From contig NZ_LASZ01000010.1 of assembly GCF_001014645.1 (NCBI RefSeq), positions 62,001 to 126,000 on the forward strand: 64,000 bases of DNA. Reading direction: 5' to 3'. Of this stretch, positions 40,182 through 48,455 are shown piece after piece; the stretch's first letter is position 1, and each line of letters starts with the position of its first letter. A program made the translations under genes and the position numbers. The notes beneath the pieces were generated by a model, which saw only the letters and a list, made by a program, of their open reading frames with translations, did no database searches and was not told where the DNA came from. Source of the stretch: Luteimonas sp. FCS-9. Lineage in GTDB: Bacteria > Pseudomonadota > Gammaproteobacteria > Xanthomonadales > Xanthomonadaceae.

Positions 40182-42134
40182 ATGATCTCCTTCAAGAATT
40201 TCGCCCTGCGGCGCGGCGAACGCCTGCTGCTGTCCGACGTCGACCTCACGCTGCACTCGGGCTGGCGCGCCGGCGTTGTCGGCCGCAACGGGGCCGGCAA
40301 GTCCTCGCTGTTCGCGGCCGTGCGCGGCGAGGTCGAGGCCGACCGGGGCGACCTCGACCTGCCCAACCGCGTGCGCGTGGCGAGCATCGCCCAGGAACTG
40401 CCGTCGCTGCCCGATCCGGCGATCGAGTTCGTGCTCGGCGGCGATGCCGCGGTGTCCGAGGTGCTCCGGGCCGAGGCCGCCGCGATGGCCGCCGAGGACT
40501 GGGAAGCCGTCGCCGAGGCGCACGTGCGCATGGCCGAACTCGGCGCCTACGACGCCACCGCGCGCGCCGGCAAGCTGCTGCACGGCCTGGGCTTCCCGGC
40601 CGAGACCCACCAGCGCGCGGTCGCGACGTTCTCCGGCGGCTGGCGCGTGCGCCTGAACCTGGCGCGCGCGCTGATGACGCCCAGCGACCTGCTGCTGCTC
40701 GACGAGCCGACCAACCATCTCGACCTCGACGCGGTGCTGTGGCTGGAGCAGTGGCTGCTCAAGTACCCCGGCACGCTGCTGCTGATCAGCCACGACCGCG
40801 AGTTCCTCGACAACGTCTGCACCCACACGCTGCACCTGCACGGCGGCGGCGCGAAGCTCTACACCGGCAACTTCACCGCGTTCGAGCGCCAGCGCGCCGA
40901 GCAGCTGCGCCTGCAGCAGATCACCCACGAAAAGACCCAGGCCGAGCGTGCGCACCTGCAGAAGTTCATCGACCGCTTCAAGGCCAGCGCGGCGAAGGCC
41001 AAGCAGGCGCAGTCGCGGGTCAAGCGCCTGGCCAAGCTCGCCGACACCGAGGCGGTGCGCGCCGAACGCGAGGTGCGGATCGACTTCCCGCAGCCGCTGA
41101 AGCTGCCGCACGCGCTGCTGCGGATCAACGACGGCGTCTGCGGCTATGCCGCGGGGGGGCGGGATCCGGGATTCGCGAATCGGGATTCGGAAGCGCGGGC
41201 TGTCTCCAATCCCCAATCCCCGATCCCCGATCCCGGGGCGAAGGCCCACGTCGTCATTCTCGACGACGTCGGCTTCGGCCTCGAGGCGGGCGACCGCATC
41301 GGCCTGCTGGGCCCCAACGGCGCCGGCAAGTCGACGCTGGTCAAGTCGCTGGTCGGCGATCTGCCGCTGCTGGCCGGCGAGCGGTACGCGCACCCGGATC
41401 TGCGGATCGGCTACTTCGCCCAGCACACGGTCGAATCGCTGGTCGCGGGCACCTCGCCGATCGACCACCTGCGCGAGCTCTCGCCCAACGTCGCCACCCA
41501 GGCGTTCCGCGATTTCCTGGGCAAGTGGAGCTTCCCCGGCGACCGCGCGTTCGAGAGCATCGACGGCTTCTCGGGCGGCGAGCGCGCGCGGCTGGCGCTG
41601 GCGCTGATCGCCTGGCTGCAGCCCAACGTGCTGCTGCTCGACGAACCGACCAACCATCTCGACCTGGAGATGCGCGAGGCGTTGGCCGAGGCGCTGAGCG
41701 ACTTCCCCGGCGCGATCGTGCTGGTCTCGCACGACCGGCACCTCATCGGCCTGGTCAGCGACACCTACTGGCGGGTGGCCGACGGCGCGGTCGTGCCGTT
41801 CGACGGCGACCTCGACGAGTACGCGGCGTGGCTGCGCGCGCGCGGCAACGCCGGCGAGCTGCGCACGCCTGCGGCCACCCCGGTCGCCGAGGCCGCGCCC
41901 GCGCCGCCGGCCCGCCAGGCGCCGCGCGCGAAGGTCAATCCGCACCGGCTGCAGAAGGTCGAGTCGCGGGTCGCCGAGCTCGAGGCCGAACTGGCGCGGA
42001 TCGAGGCCGCGCTGGCCGAGCCGGCGACCTACACCGACGGCCCGCGCGTGGCCGAACTGGGGCAGCGGCAGGCGGCGCTGCGCGGCGAACTGGACACCGC
42101 CGAGGCCGAGCTGCTGGCGCTCTACGACGCCTGA
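40182..42134 (+). CDS. ABC-F ATPase (YheS/Uup-like) with an in-frame repeat insertion
   Basis: A soluble ABC-F protein of 650 residues, a family that acts on ribosomes. Domain 1 has Walker A GRNGAGKS (near residue 32), FSGGWRVRLNLARAL and LLLDEPTNHLDLD; domain 2 has GPNGAGKST (near 385), FSGGERARLALAL and a second DEPTNHLDLE; a charged coiled-coil tail (about 570-650) follows. The order matches YheS. At about residues 324-352, just before the second Walker A, lies an insert (GGRDPGFANRDSEARAVSN and onward) that is the translation of the GGGATTC-type repeat found upstream of fmt and ruvC. The frame is kept. Confidence 0.93.
   Translation: MISFKNFALRRGERLLLSDVDLTLHSGWRAGVVGRNGAGKSSLFAAVRGEVEADRGDLDLPNRVRVASIAQELPSLPDPAIEFVLGGDAAVSEVLRAEAAAMAAEDWEAVAEAHVRMAELGAYDATARAGKLLHGLGFPAETHQRAVATFSGGWRVRLNLARALMTPSDLLLLDEPTNHLDLDAVLWLEQWLLKYPGTLLLISHDREFLDNVCTHTLHLHGGGAKLYTGNFTAFERQRAEQLRLQQITHEKTQAERAHLQKFIDRFKASAAKAKQAQSRVKRLAKLADTEAVRAEREVRIDFPQPLKLPHALLRINDGVCGYAAGGRDPGFANRDSEARAVSNPQSPIPDPGAKAHVVILDDVGFGLEAGDRIGLLGPNGAGKSTLVKSLVGDLPLLAGERYAHPDLRIGYFAQHTVESLVAGTSPIDHLRELSPNVATQAFRDFLGKWSFPGDRAFESIDGFSGGERARLALALIAWLQPNVLLLDEPTNHLDLEMREALAEALSDFPGAIVLVSHDRHLIGLVSDTYWRVADGAVVPFDGDLDEYAAWLRARGNAGELRTPAATPVAEAAPAPPARQAPRAKVNPHRLQKVESRVAELEAELARIEAALAEPATYTDGPRVAELGQRQAALRGELDTAEAELLALYDA
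41157..41245. repeat. GGGATTC-type repeat inside the ABC-F gene
   Basis: A purine-rich arm with GGGATTCGCGAATCGGGATT (about 41169-41188) is followed by a pyrimidine-rich complementary arm, CCAATCCCCAATCCCCGATC and onward (about 41208-41240). The same two-arm design occurs at 3817-3912 and 55556-55761, where it is intergenic. Here it is read through in frame. Confidence 0.75.
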
Positions 42135-42193
42135 GGGCCCGCTCGGGTCGCCCCGGGTTGCCGGTGCGCGGCGTGGCCGGGTAGGGTGGCGCG

Positions 42194-42886
42194 ATGAACC
42201 GACTCCTGATCCCGACCGCCCTGTCCGCCGCCGTGCTGCTCGCCGCCTGCGGCAACACCGAACCGCCCGCCGACACCCGTCCGCCGCCGGCCAACCCGAC
42301 CGCCGACGCCGCTGCGGCGGCCGCCGCCGAGGAAGCCGCGCGCGAGCGCGTGCCCGCCGATGCGTTCCTGGCCGCGATCGCCCGCCACTGCGGCGAGGCG
42401 TTCGCCGGCCGCATCGTCGCCAACGAGCCGGCACCCGCGCCCGACGCCGCGCCCGATCCGTTCGAGGGCAAGGAGCTGGTGATGCACGTGCGCGGCTGCA
42501 GCGACAAGGCGCGCGAACTGCGGATCCCGTTCCACGTCGGCGACGACCATTCGCGCACCTGGATCCTGACCCGCACCGAGCACGGCCTGCAGCTCAAGCA
42601 CGACCACCGCAAGCCCGATGGCAGCGACGATCCGTTGACGATGTACGGCGGCGAGACCCAGAACGCAGGCACCGACCAGCGCCAGGAATTCCCGGTCGAC
42701 GCCGAGTCTGTCGCGCTGTTCGAGCAGCAAGGCCTGGCCGATTCGGTCACCAACACCTGGGCGATGGAGATCCATCCCGGCCAGCGCTTCGTCTACGAGC
42801 TCACGCGCCCGGGCGGCCGCAAGTTCCAGGTCGAGTTCGACCTGACCAAGACCGTCGCCGCCCCGCCGACGCCCTGGGGCTACTGA
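42194..42886 (+). CDS. Uncharacterised lipoprotein
   Basis: The 230-residue product has a lipoprotein signal (MNRLLIPTALSAAVLLAAC, Cys at 19), an Ala/Pro-rich linker (about 20-50) and a globular part with HCGEAFAGRIV, VMHVRGCSDKARELRIPFHV, HDHRKPDGSDD and LTMYGGET. Two cysteines in the mature part could form a disulfide. I recognise no family and propose no function. It follows the ABC-F gene by 59 bases on the same strand and is convergent with the LysR gene. Confidence 0.75.
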   Translation: MNRLLIPTALSAAVLLAACGNTEPPADTRPPPANPTADAAAAAAAEEAARERVPADAFLAAIARHCGEAFAGRIVANEPAPAPDAAPDPFEGKELVMHVRGCSDKARELRIPFHVGDDHSRTWILTRTEHGLQLKHDHRKPDGSDDPLTMYGGETQNAGTDQRQEFPVDAESVALFEQQGLADSVTNTWAMEIHPGQRFVYELTRPGGRKFQVEFDLTKTVAAPPTPWGY

Positions 42887-42917
42887 CCGCCCGCGCAAGG
42901 CGGCCGCGGGCGACCGG

Positions 42918-43805
42918 TCACGGCGCCCGTGCCGGCACGAGCGCCCGCTGCGCCTGCAGCCAGAGCCGGAACTGCTTGAGCGGCGGCGGTTCGGGCCGCG
43001 AGCGCAGCCGGGTCAACCAGTAGCGACCGAGCGCGATGCCGGTCTCGAAGGGCTGCACCAGCCGGCCGTCGCGCAGTTCGCGCTCGAACATCGCCAGCGG
43101 CAGCAGCGCCACGCCGGCACCGGCCGCCGCGGCACCGGCCAGCGCCAGCGAGGAATCGAACACCGGCCCGCGCGCCTCCGGGCCGGCGGCGCCCGCCGCC
43201 GCCAGCCAGCGCGGCCATTCGTCGGTGCGGTAGGAGCGCAGCAGCGTCGTGCGGTCGAGGTCGTGCGGCGTCGCCAGCCTGCGCGCGAGCGTCGGCGCGC
43301 AGACCGGGGCGAACAGCGTGTCGACGACCGGCGTGCAGGCCAGGCCCTGCCAGTCGCCGTCGCCGAACCGCACCGCCGCGTCCAGCCCTTCGCTGGCCAG
43401 GTCGATGCGGTTGTTGTGGGTCTGCAGGCGCAGCTCGACCTGCGGGTGGGTGGCCTCGAACGCGGGCAGCCGCGGCAGCAGCCAGCCGGTGGCGAACGTG
43501 CCGACGATGCCCAGGCTCAGCACCTCGCGCGTCGCGGTGCCGCTCGCGCGCTGCACCGCTGTCGCGATGCGGTCGAAGGCGTCGTTGAGCACCGGATAGA
43601 GCGCCGCGGCCTCGTCGGTCAGCGCGACGCCGCGCGGCAGGCGGTGGAACAGCCGGACGCCGAGCCGGTCCTCCAGGCCGCGGATCTGGTGGCTGAGCGC
43701 GGCCTGGCTCACGCACAGCTCGAGCGCGGCGCGGGTCAGGTTCTGGTGGCGCGCGGCCGCCTCGAAGGCGCGTAGCGCATTGAGCGGCAACGGCGGGCGG
43801 GACAT
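42918..43805 (-). CDS. LysR family regulator, AmpR/GcvA-like
   Basis: The 295-residue protein starts MSRPPLPLNALRAFEAAARH and has the LysR helix-turn-helix (QNLTRAALELCVSQAALSHQ) and a substrate-binding domain (about 92-295). The N-terminal sequence and divergent placement next to a class A beta-lactamase are those of AmpR, which senses peptidoglycan fragments and activates bla. The frame is open far upstream, across the beta-lactamase gene, but homology begins at 43805. The shared 168-base promoter region (43806-43973) should hold its LysR box. GcvA-like regulators are close relatives. Confidence 0.88.
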   Translation of the reverse strand: MSRPPLPLNALRAFEAAARHQNLTRAALELCVSQAALSHQIRGLEDRLGVRLFHRLPRGVALTDEAAALYPVLNDAFDRIATAVQRASGTATREVLSLGIVGTFATGWLLPRLPAFEATHPQVELRLQTHNNRIDLASEGLDAAVRFGDGDWQGLACTPVVDTLFAPVCAPTLARRLATPHDLDRTTLLRSYRTDEWPRWLAAAGAAGPEARGPVFDSSLALAGAAAAGAGVALLPLAMFERELRDGRLVQPFETGIALGRYWLTRLRSRPEPPPLKQFRLWLQAQRALVPARAP

Positions 43806-43973
43806 GGGCGCAGGGATGAGCGGGATCGATGGATGGTCGCACGGGTCGGCCGGAAACTGCAGGGCGCTGCAGGCAGCCATGAGTTTTGATGGGGGCTGGC
43901 CTCCGATAAACGCGCTGGTCCGGCGTCCGGGCGCGCACCACACTCGATCGCTCCTGCCACTGGAGAAGAGTCG

Positions 43974-44840
43974 ATGAAGGGAAGACGCGCGTTTCTGAAG
44001 GCCACGGGCGGCGCGGCCCTGCTGGCTGCCGCAACACCGATGTTGGCGCGGTCGCGCCCGGATATTCCGGCGAGTCTGCAGGCGGCCGGGGATATCGGGA
44101 GCCTGGAAGCGGCCAGCGGTGGACGGCTGGGACTGTGTCTGCTGGGCCCCGACCGCAGACGGGTCGTGGCCCATCGCGCGCGCGAATCGTTCCCGACCGC
44201 CAGCACGATCAAGTTCGCGTTGTCCGCTGCCGTCCTGGCGCAGGCCGATGCCGGTGCGCTGTCGCTGGACGACCGGATTGCGGTGCGCGCGCAGGACATC
44301 CGGTCGGGCGCCTCGGTGACGGGGCGGCATGTCGGCAAGGACATGACCGTGCGCGACCTGTGCCGTGGCAGCATGGTGTGGAGCGACAACCCGGCCGTCG
44401 GGCTGCTGCTGCCGCTGGTGGGCGGCGCGCCGGGCCTGCAGGCGTTCCTGCGCCGGCACGGGGACGCGGACACCCGCACCGACGGCATTGCCGAAGGCGC
44501 GAGCACGACCTCGCCTGACACGATGGCACGCAACCTCGCGCGCTTCGTGCTCGACGACGCCCTGTCGCGGCCGTCTCGGCTGCAGCTGGCCGACTGGTTG
44601 ATCGAGAACCGGACCGGCGATGCTCGGATCCGCGCCGGCATGCCGGCCGGCTGGCGGGTCGGGGACAAGACGGGAGGCATGGCGGGCGTGAGCAACGACA
44701 TCGCGGTGCTCTGGCCGCCGGGCGGCGGGGTGCCGTGGCTGCTGGCGCTGTACCTGCAGGGCTCGCCGCTGCAGGCCGGCGCGCGCGATGCAGTGCTGCG
44801 CCGGGCCACCGAACTGGTGGCGCCGCACCTGGCGACCTGA
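43974..44840 (+). CDS. Class A beta-lactamase-like protein with a shortened omega loop
   Basis: The 288-residue product begins with a twin-arginine-like signal (MKGRRAFLKATGGAALLAAA). Class A motifs S-x-x-K (STIK, Ser77-Lys80), SDN (137-139) and KTG (232-234) are intact. The omega loop reads TRTDGIAEGASTTSPDTMAR (167-186): compared with the usual RxDxxEPELN followed by about nine residues before TT, a segment is missing, and the positions of Glu166 and Asn170 appear as Gly and Ser. Deacylation may therefore be impaired or use Glu174. It is divergent from an AmpR-like regulator. Confidence 0.85.
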   Translation: MKGRRAFLKATGGAALLAAATPMLARSRPDIPASLQAAGDIGSLEAASGGRLGLCLLGPDRRRVVAHRARESFPTASTIKFALSAAVLAQADAGALSLDDRIAVRAQDIRSGASVTGRHVGKDMTVRDLCRGSMVWSDNPAVGLLLPLVGGAPGLQAFLRRHGDADTRTDGIAEGASTTSPDTMARNLARFVLDDALSRPSRLQLADWLIENRTGDARIRAGMPAGWRVGDKTGGMAGVSNDIAVLWPPGGGVPWLLALYLQGSPLQAGARDAVLRRATELVAPHLAT

Positions 44841-45013
44841 GGCCGGTCCCCGGGCGCCAATGGCGGGGCGCTGCCGCATCGCACCGGCACGGCGCCGTCC
44901 GCATCCTGCGAAAATCCCGCACAATCGCGTCCCCGGCCGGCTTGAAGCGGCCGGGGGCCGACCGCATGTCCGCGGTCCCGATCCTCCAGCACGCCTCCAT
45001 CAAGTCCTCCGCC

Positions 45014-45355
45014 ATGCCGATCTACGCCTTCCAGTGCGCCGACTGCGGCCACAGCTTCGACCGCCTGCAGAAGCTCTCCGACCCCGATCCCGAGACGTGC
45101 CCGGCCTGCGGCGCGACGGCGATCAAGCGCCAGCTCACCGCGCCGGCGTTCCGCCTGGCCGGCAGCGGCTGGTACGAGACCGACTTCAAGAAGGACGGCG
45201 ACAAGAAGCGCAACCTGGCCGGCGGCGACGGCGCGAAGCCGGCCGGCGACGCCGCGGCCGCGCCGGCAGCGGGCAAGACCGAGGCCGCCACACCCAAGCC
45301 CGACGCGAAGAAGGCGGACGCCAAGCCCGCCGCTAAGCCTGCCGCGGCCGACTGA
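45014..45355 (+). CDS. FmdB-type zinc ribbon protein
   Basis: The 113-residue protein starts [20 protein letters not shown] and has CxxC (8-11) and a second CPAC about 25 residues on, forming a zinc ribbon typical of the FmdB/CxxC_CxxC_SSSS family. After about residue 65 it is a low-complexity Ala/Lys/Pro tail ([19 protein letters not shown]), likely disordered. It precedes aspS by 121 bases, a conserved neighbour in gammaproteobacteria. The function is unknown. The frame is open upstream, but the ATG at 45014 is the family start. Confidence 0.88.
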   Translation: MPIYAFQCADCGHSFDRLQKLSDPDPETCPACGATAIKRQLTAPAFRLAGSGWYETDFKKDGDKKRNLAGGDGAKPAGDAAAAPAAGKTEAATPKPDAKKADAKPAAKPAAAD

Positions 45356-45476
45356 CGCTTCCGCCCGGCCTGCCGCGCCGCGCGCAGGCGCACGCGGACC
45401 GGCGGACACGGATTACACTATCGGGTTCCGCCCGCCCGGCGGTCCGTCTTTCGTGTATTCCGTGTCCGGAGTGTCC

Positions 45477-47288
45477 ATGCGTACCCATTTCTGCGGCCTC
45501 GTCGACGAGGCGCTGATCGGCCAGACCGTCACCCTGTGCGGCTGGGCCGATGTCGCCCGCAACCTCGGCGGCGTCTGCTTCATCGATCTGCGCGACCACG
45601 AGGGCATCGTCCAGGTCGTCGCCGAACCGTCGGACGATGCACATGGACGTGCGAGTGCCGCGGGAGGCAGGACGCCGGGAGCGGCCGGCCCGGGCAACGC
45701 CGCGGTGCTCTCGACCGCCGAGCAGGTGGGCTACGAGGACTGCCTGCGCATCACCGGGACCGTCCGGCGCCGGCACGCGGTCAACGCGAAGATCCCGACC
45801 GGGCAGGTCGAGATCGTCGCGCAGACCATCGAGGTGCTGAACAAGGCCGAGCCGCTGCCGTTCCACCACCACGAGAACCCGGGCGAGGAGACGCGGCTCA
45901 AGTACCGCTATCTGGACCTGCGGCATCCGCAGATGCAGCGCCGCATGCGCACGCGCACGAAGCTGGTCAGCGCGCTGCGCCACTGGCTCGACGCGCGCGG
46001 CTTCCAGGACATCGAGACGCCGATCCTGACCAAGGCCACGCCCGAGGGCGCACGCGACTTCCTGGTGCCCGCGCGCATGCACCCGGGCGAGTTCTACGCG
46101 TTGCCGCAGTCGCCGCAGCTGTTCAAGCAGATCCTGATGATGGCCGGCTTCGACCGCTACTACCAGATCGCGCGCTGCTTCCGCGACGAGGCGCTGCGCG
46201 CCGACCGCCAGCTTGAATTCACCCAGCTGGACATGGAGTTCGCGTGGGTGTCGGAGCGCGACGTGCAGGACACGGTCGAGGCGATGATCCGCGACGTGTT
46301 CCGCGAGGTCGCCGGCGTCGAGCTCGACGCGCAGTTCCCGCGCATGACCTGGGCCGAGGCGATGCGTCGCTACGGCTCCGACAAGCCGGACCTGCGCATC
46401 GACCTGGAACTGGTCGACGTGGCCGAGCTGGTCAGGGATTGCGGCTTCGCGGTGTTCGCCGGCCCGGCCGCCGACGCCGGTGGCCGGGTGTGCGCGCTGC
46501 GCATCCCCGGTGGCGCGTCGCTGAGCCGCAAGCAGATCGACGACTACGCCACCCATGCCGGCAAGTACGGCGCCAAGGGCCTGGCCTACATCAAGATCTC
46601 CGAGACGGGCGAGGTGTCGTCGCCGATCCAGAAGTTCTTCGACGAGGCCGCGTTCGCGGCGCTGGTGTCGCACGTCGGTGCCGGCAACGGCGACCTGGTG
46701 TTCTTCGGCGCCGGCAAGTATTCGACCGTCAGCGACTTCATGGGCGCGGTGCGCCTGAAGGCCGGCAAGGACTTCGGCCTGGTCGCCGAGGGCTGGCGGC
46801 CGCTGTGGGTCACCGATTTCCCGATGTTCGAATGGGACGATGAGGCGCAGCGCTACGTGGCGCTGCACCACCCGTTCACCGCACCGGCGGTCGACGACGA
46901 GGCCGACCTGCGCGCCAATGCCGCCACCGCGGTCTCGCGTGGCTACGACATGGTGCTCAACGGCAACGAGATCGGCGGCGGTTCGATCCGCATCCACCGG
47001 TCCTCGATGCAGTCGGCGGTGTTCGAGCTGCTGGGCATCGGCGCCGAGGAGGCCCAGGCCAAGTTTGGCTTCCTGCTCGATGCGTTGAAGTACGGCGCGC
47101 CGCCGCACGGCGGCATCGCGTTCGGTATCGACCGCATCGCCGCGCTGATGGCCGGTACCGACTCGATCCGCGACGTCATCGCGTTCCCCAAGACCACCGG
47201 CGCGCAGTGCCTGATGACCGATGCGCCGTCGCCGATCGCCGACGCGCAGCTCGCCGAAGTGCACGTGCAGGTCCGCGCGCCGCGCTGA
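45477..47288 (+). CDS. aspS: Aspartyl-tRNA synthetase
   Basis: Class II synthetase charging tRNA-Asp. The 603-residue protein starts [18 protein letters not shown], with an OB-fold anticodon domain (about 1-125), class II motif 2 ([20 protein letters not shown]), a GAD insertion (about 305-430) and motif 3 ([13 protein letters not shown]). Between strands of the OB fold, at about residues 55-75, it carries an extra Gly/Ala-rich stretch ([20 protein letters not shown]) that I do not expect in typical bacterial AspRS. An ATG at 45453 in frame is an alternative start without homology. Confidence 0.95.
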   Translation: MRTHFCGLVDEALIGQTVTLCGWADVARNLGGVCFIDLRDHEGIVQVVAEPSDDAHGRASAAGGRTPGAAGPGNAAVLSTAEQVGYEDCLRITGTVRRRHAVNAKIPTGQVEIVAQTIEVLNKAEPLPFHHHENPGEETRLKYRYLDLRHPQMQRRMRTRTKLVSALRHWLDARGFQDIETPILTKATPEGARDFLVPARMHPGEFYALPQSPQLFKQILMMAGFDRYYQIARCFRDEALRADRQLEFTQLDMEFAWVSERDVQDTVEAMIRDVFREVAGVELDAQFPRMTWAEAMRRYGSDKPDLRIDLELVDVAELVRDCGFAVFAGPAADAGGRVCALRIPGGASLSRKQIDDYATHAGKYGAKGLAYIKISETGEVSSPIQKFFDEAAFAALVSHVGAGNGDLVFFGAGKYSTVSDFMGAVRLKAGKDFGLVAEGWRPLWVTDFPMFEWDDEAQRYVALHHPFTAPAVDDEADLRANAATAVSRGYDMVLNGNEIGGGSIRIHRSSMQSAVFELLGIGAEEAQAKFGFLLDALKYGAPPHGGIAFGIDRIAALMAGTDSIRDVIAFPKTTGAQCLMTDAPSPIADAQLAEVHVQVRAPR

Positions 47289-47335
47289 ACGCCCGATGGC
47301 CGGCCGCGCCGTGCGCGGCTGGTTGCGCCTGCGCG

Positions 47336-47377
47336 TTGATCACGATCAACGAAACGTCCACAGTCGTCCCGTATCCT
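47336..47377 (+). promoter_or_regulatory. FNR/Anr-type box and -10 element of the nap operon
   Basis: TTGATCACGATCAA (47336-47349) is a perfect match to the FNR consensus TTGAT-N4-ATCAA. If RNA synthesis starts 41.5 bases from its centre, the -10 hexamer should lie at 47372-47377, and that hexamer is TATCCT. This is class II activator geometry. It lies 64 bases before the napE ATG, so the nap operon is probably switched on without oxygen. Confidence 0.85.
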
Positions 47378-47412
47378 TGGTCGCGACGATTTCCTCCTCC
47401 GACAGGACTGCC

Positions 47413-47613
47413 ATGAAGCCCAACGAGCAGGAGGCTGCCCTCCTGGACGCCCATGCCGCGCCGGCGGCCGACCGCCGGGCCAAGCGCAAGGAACTGCTGC
47501 TGTTCCTGTTCATCACCGTGGTGCTGTTCCCGGTGCTGTCGGTGCTGATCGTCGCCAGCTACGGGTTCTCCGTCTGGTTCTGGCAGATCTTCACGGGTCC
47601 GCCCACCCACTAG
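47413..47613 (+). CDS. napE: Nitrate reductase accessory membrane protein NapE
   Basis: A 66-residue protein with a short cytoplasmic N-terminus, a basic stretch (DRRAKRKELLL) and one membrane helix (FITVVLFPVLSVLIVASYGF) ending WFWQIFTGPP, the conserved NapE tail. Its precise role in the Nap system is not known. It is the first gene of napEFDABC, directly behind the FNR-type promoter, and 13 bases before napF. Confidence 0.9.
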   Translation: MKPNEQEAALLDAHAAPAADRRAKRKELLLFLFITVVLFPVLSVLIVASYGFSVWFWQIFTGPPTH

Positions 47614-47626
47614 TGCAGCCCTCGTC

Positions 47627-48145
47627 ATGGTAGCCGCCGCCACCAGACCGCCCGACCCGCGCCGACGCGCGCTGTTGCGCGGCCGCCTGCACGCCCCCGC
47701 CGTCCTGCGCCCGCCGTGGTCGCTCGACGAAAGCGCGTTCGCCGATGCCTGCACTGCCTGCGGCGCGTGCGTCGCGGCCTGCCCGGAGCGCGTGCTGGTG
47801 CTGGGCGAGGGGCGCCTGCCGGTGTTCGACCCGGGCCAGGGCGAATGCACGTTCTGCACCGACTGCGTATCCGCCTGCGAGGCCGGTGCGTTCCGCCCGG
47901 TCGCCGGGCCGGCCTGGACGCTGCAGGCGACCGTCGCCGACGACTGCCTCACGCTTCACGGCATCGTGTGTTCCAGCTGCCGCGATGCCTGCGGCGAATC
48001 GGCGATCCGCTTCCCGGTGACCTCGCGCGTGCCCGCGCCGGTCGTGGCGGCGGATCGCTGCACCGGCTGCGGCGCCTGCGTCGCCGGCTGCCCGGCCGCG
48101 GCGATTTCGCTGCGGCCGGCCCACGAGGAGCGTTCCCATGTCTGA
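47627..48145 (+). CDS. napF: Ferredoxin-type protein NapF
   Basis: A cytoplasmic iron-sulfur protein (172 residues) thought to help mature NapA before export. It has an N-terminal basic region and several Cys clusters: CTACGACVAACP (about 43-54), CTFCTDCVSACE, CSSCRDACGE and CTGCGACVAGCP near the C-terminus. These would hold several [4Fe-4S] clusters; two have the classical CxxCxxCxxxCP form. Its 3' end overlaps the napD start by 8 bases. Confidence 0.92.
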   Translation: MVAAATRPPDPRRRALLRGRLHAPAVLRPPWSLDESAFADACTACGACVAACPERVLVLGEGRLPVFDPGQGECTFCTDCVSACEAGAFRPVAGPAWTLQATVADDCLTLHGIVCSSCRDACGESAIRFPVTSRVPAPVVAADRCTGCGACVAGCPAAAISLRPAHEERSHV

Positions 48146-48455
48146 ACCGCGCCAGGAGTGGCATGTCGCCAGTCTGGTCGTCCGCCACCGTCCCGAGGCG
48201 CGGGACGCGCTGGCCGCCACGGTCGGGACCACCGTCGGCCTCGAGCTCGCGATGCAGGAAGACACCTGCAGCGTGCTGCTGCAGGAGAGCGACGGCACCG
48301 CCGGGCTGATGGCGAGCATCGACGTCCTGCAGGCGGTCCCCGGCGTGATGGCCGTGAACCTCGTCTACCACCATGCCGAGCCGACGTCCGCGATCGATCG
48401 CGACCTCGCGCCGGCCACCGAACGCACAGAAGACACGACAGGAGCAACGGCATGA
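48138..48455 (+). CDS. napD: NapA signal-peptide chaperone NapD
   Basis: NapD binds the twin-arginine signal of NapA in the cytoplasm and holds it back until cofactors are inserted. The 105-residue product has the ferredoxin-like NapD pattern: [17 protein letters not shown], then VLLQESDG and [15 protein letters not shown]. The last 20 residues are a charged tail. Its stop overlaps the napA start as ATGA (48452-48455), matching the close functional tie. Confidence 0.92.
   Translation: MSEPRQEWHVASLVVRHRPEARDALAATVGTTVGLELAMQEDTCSVLLQESDGTAGLMASIDVLQAVPGVMAVNLVYHHAEPTSAIDRDLAPATERTEDTTGATA

Noticed and set aside
43806..43973. A specific AmpR operator in the LysR/beta-lactamase spacer
   Set aside because: T-N11-A type motifs can be found by chance, and no clear palindrome matching a known AmpR site could be defined by eye.
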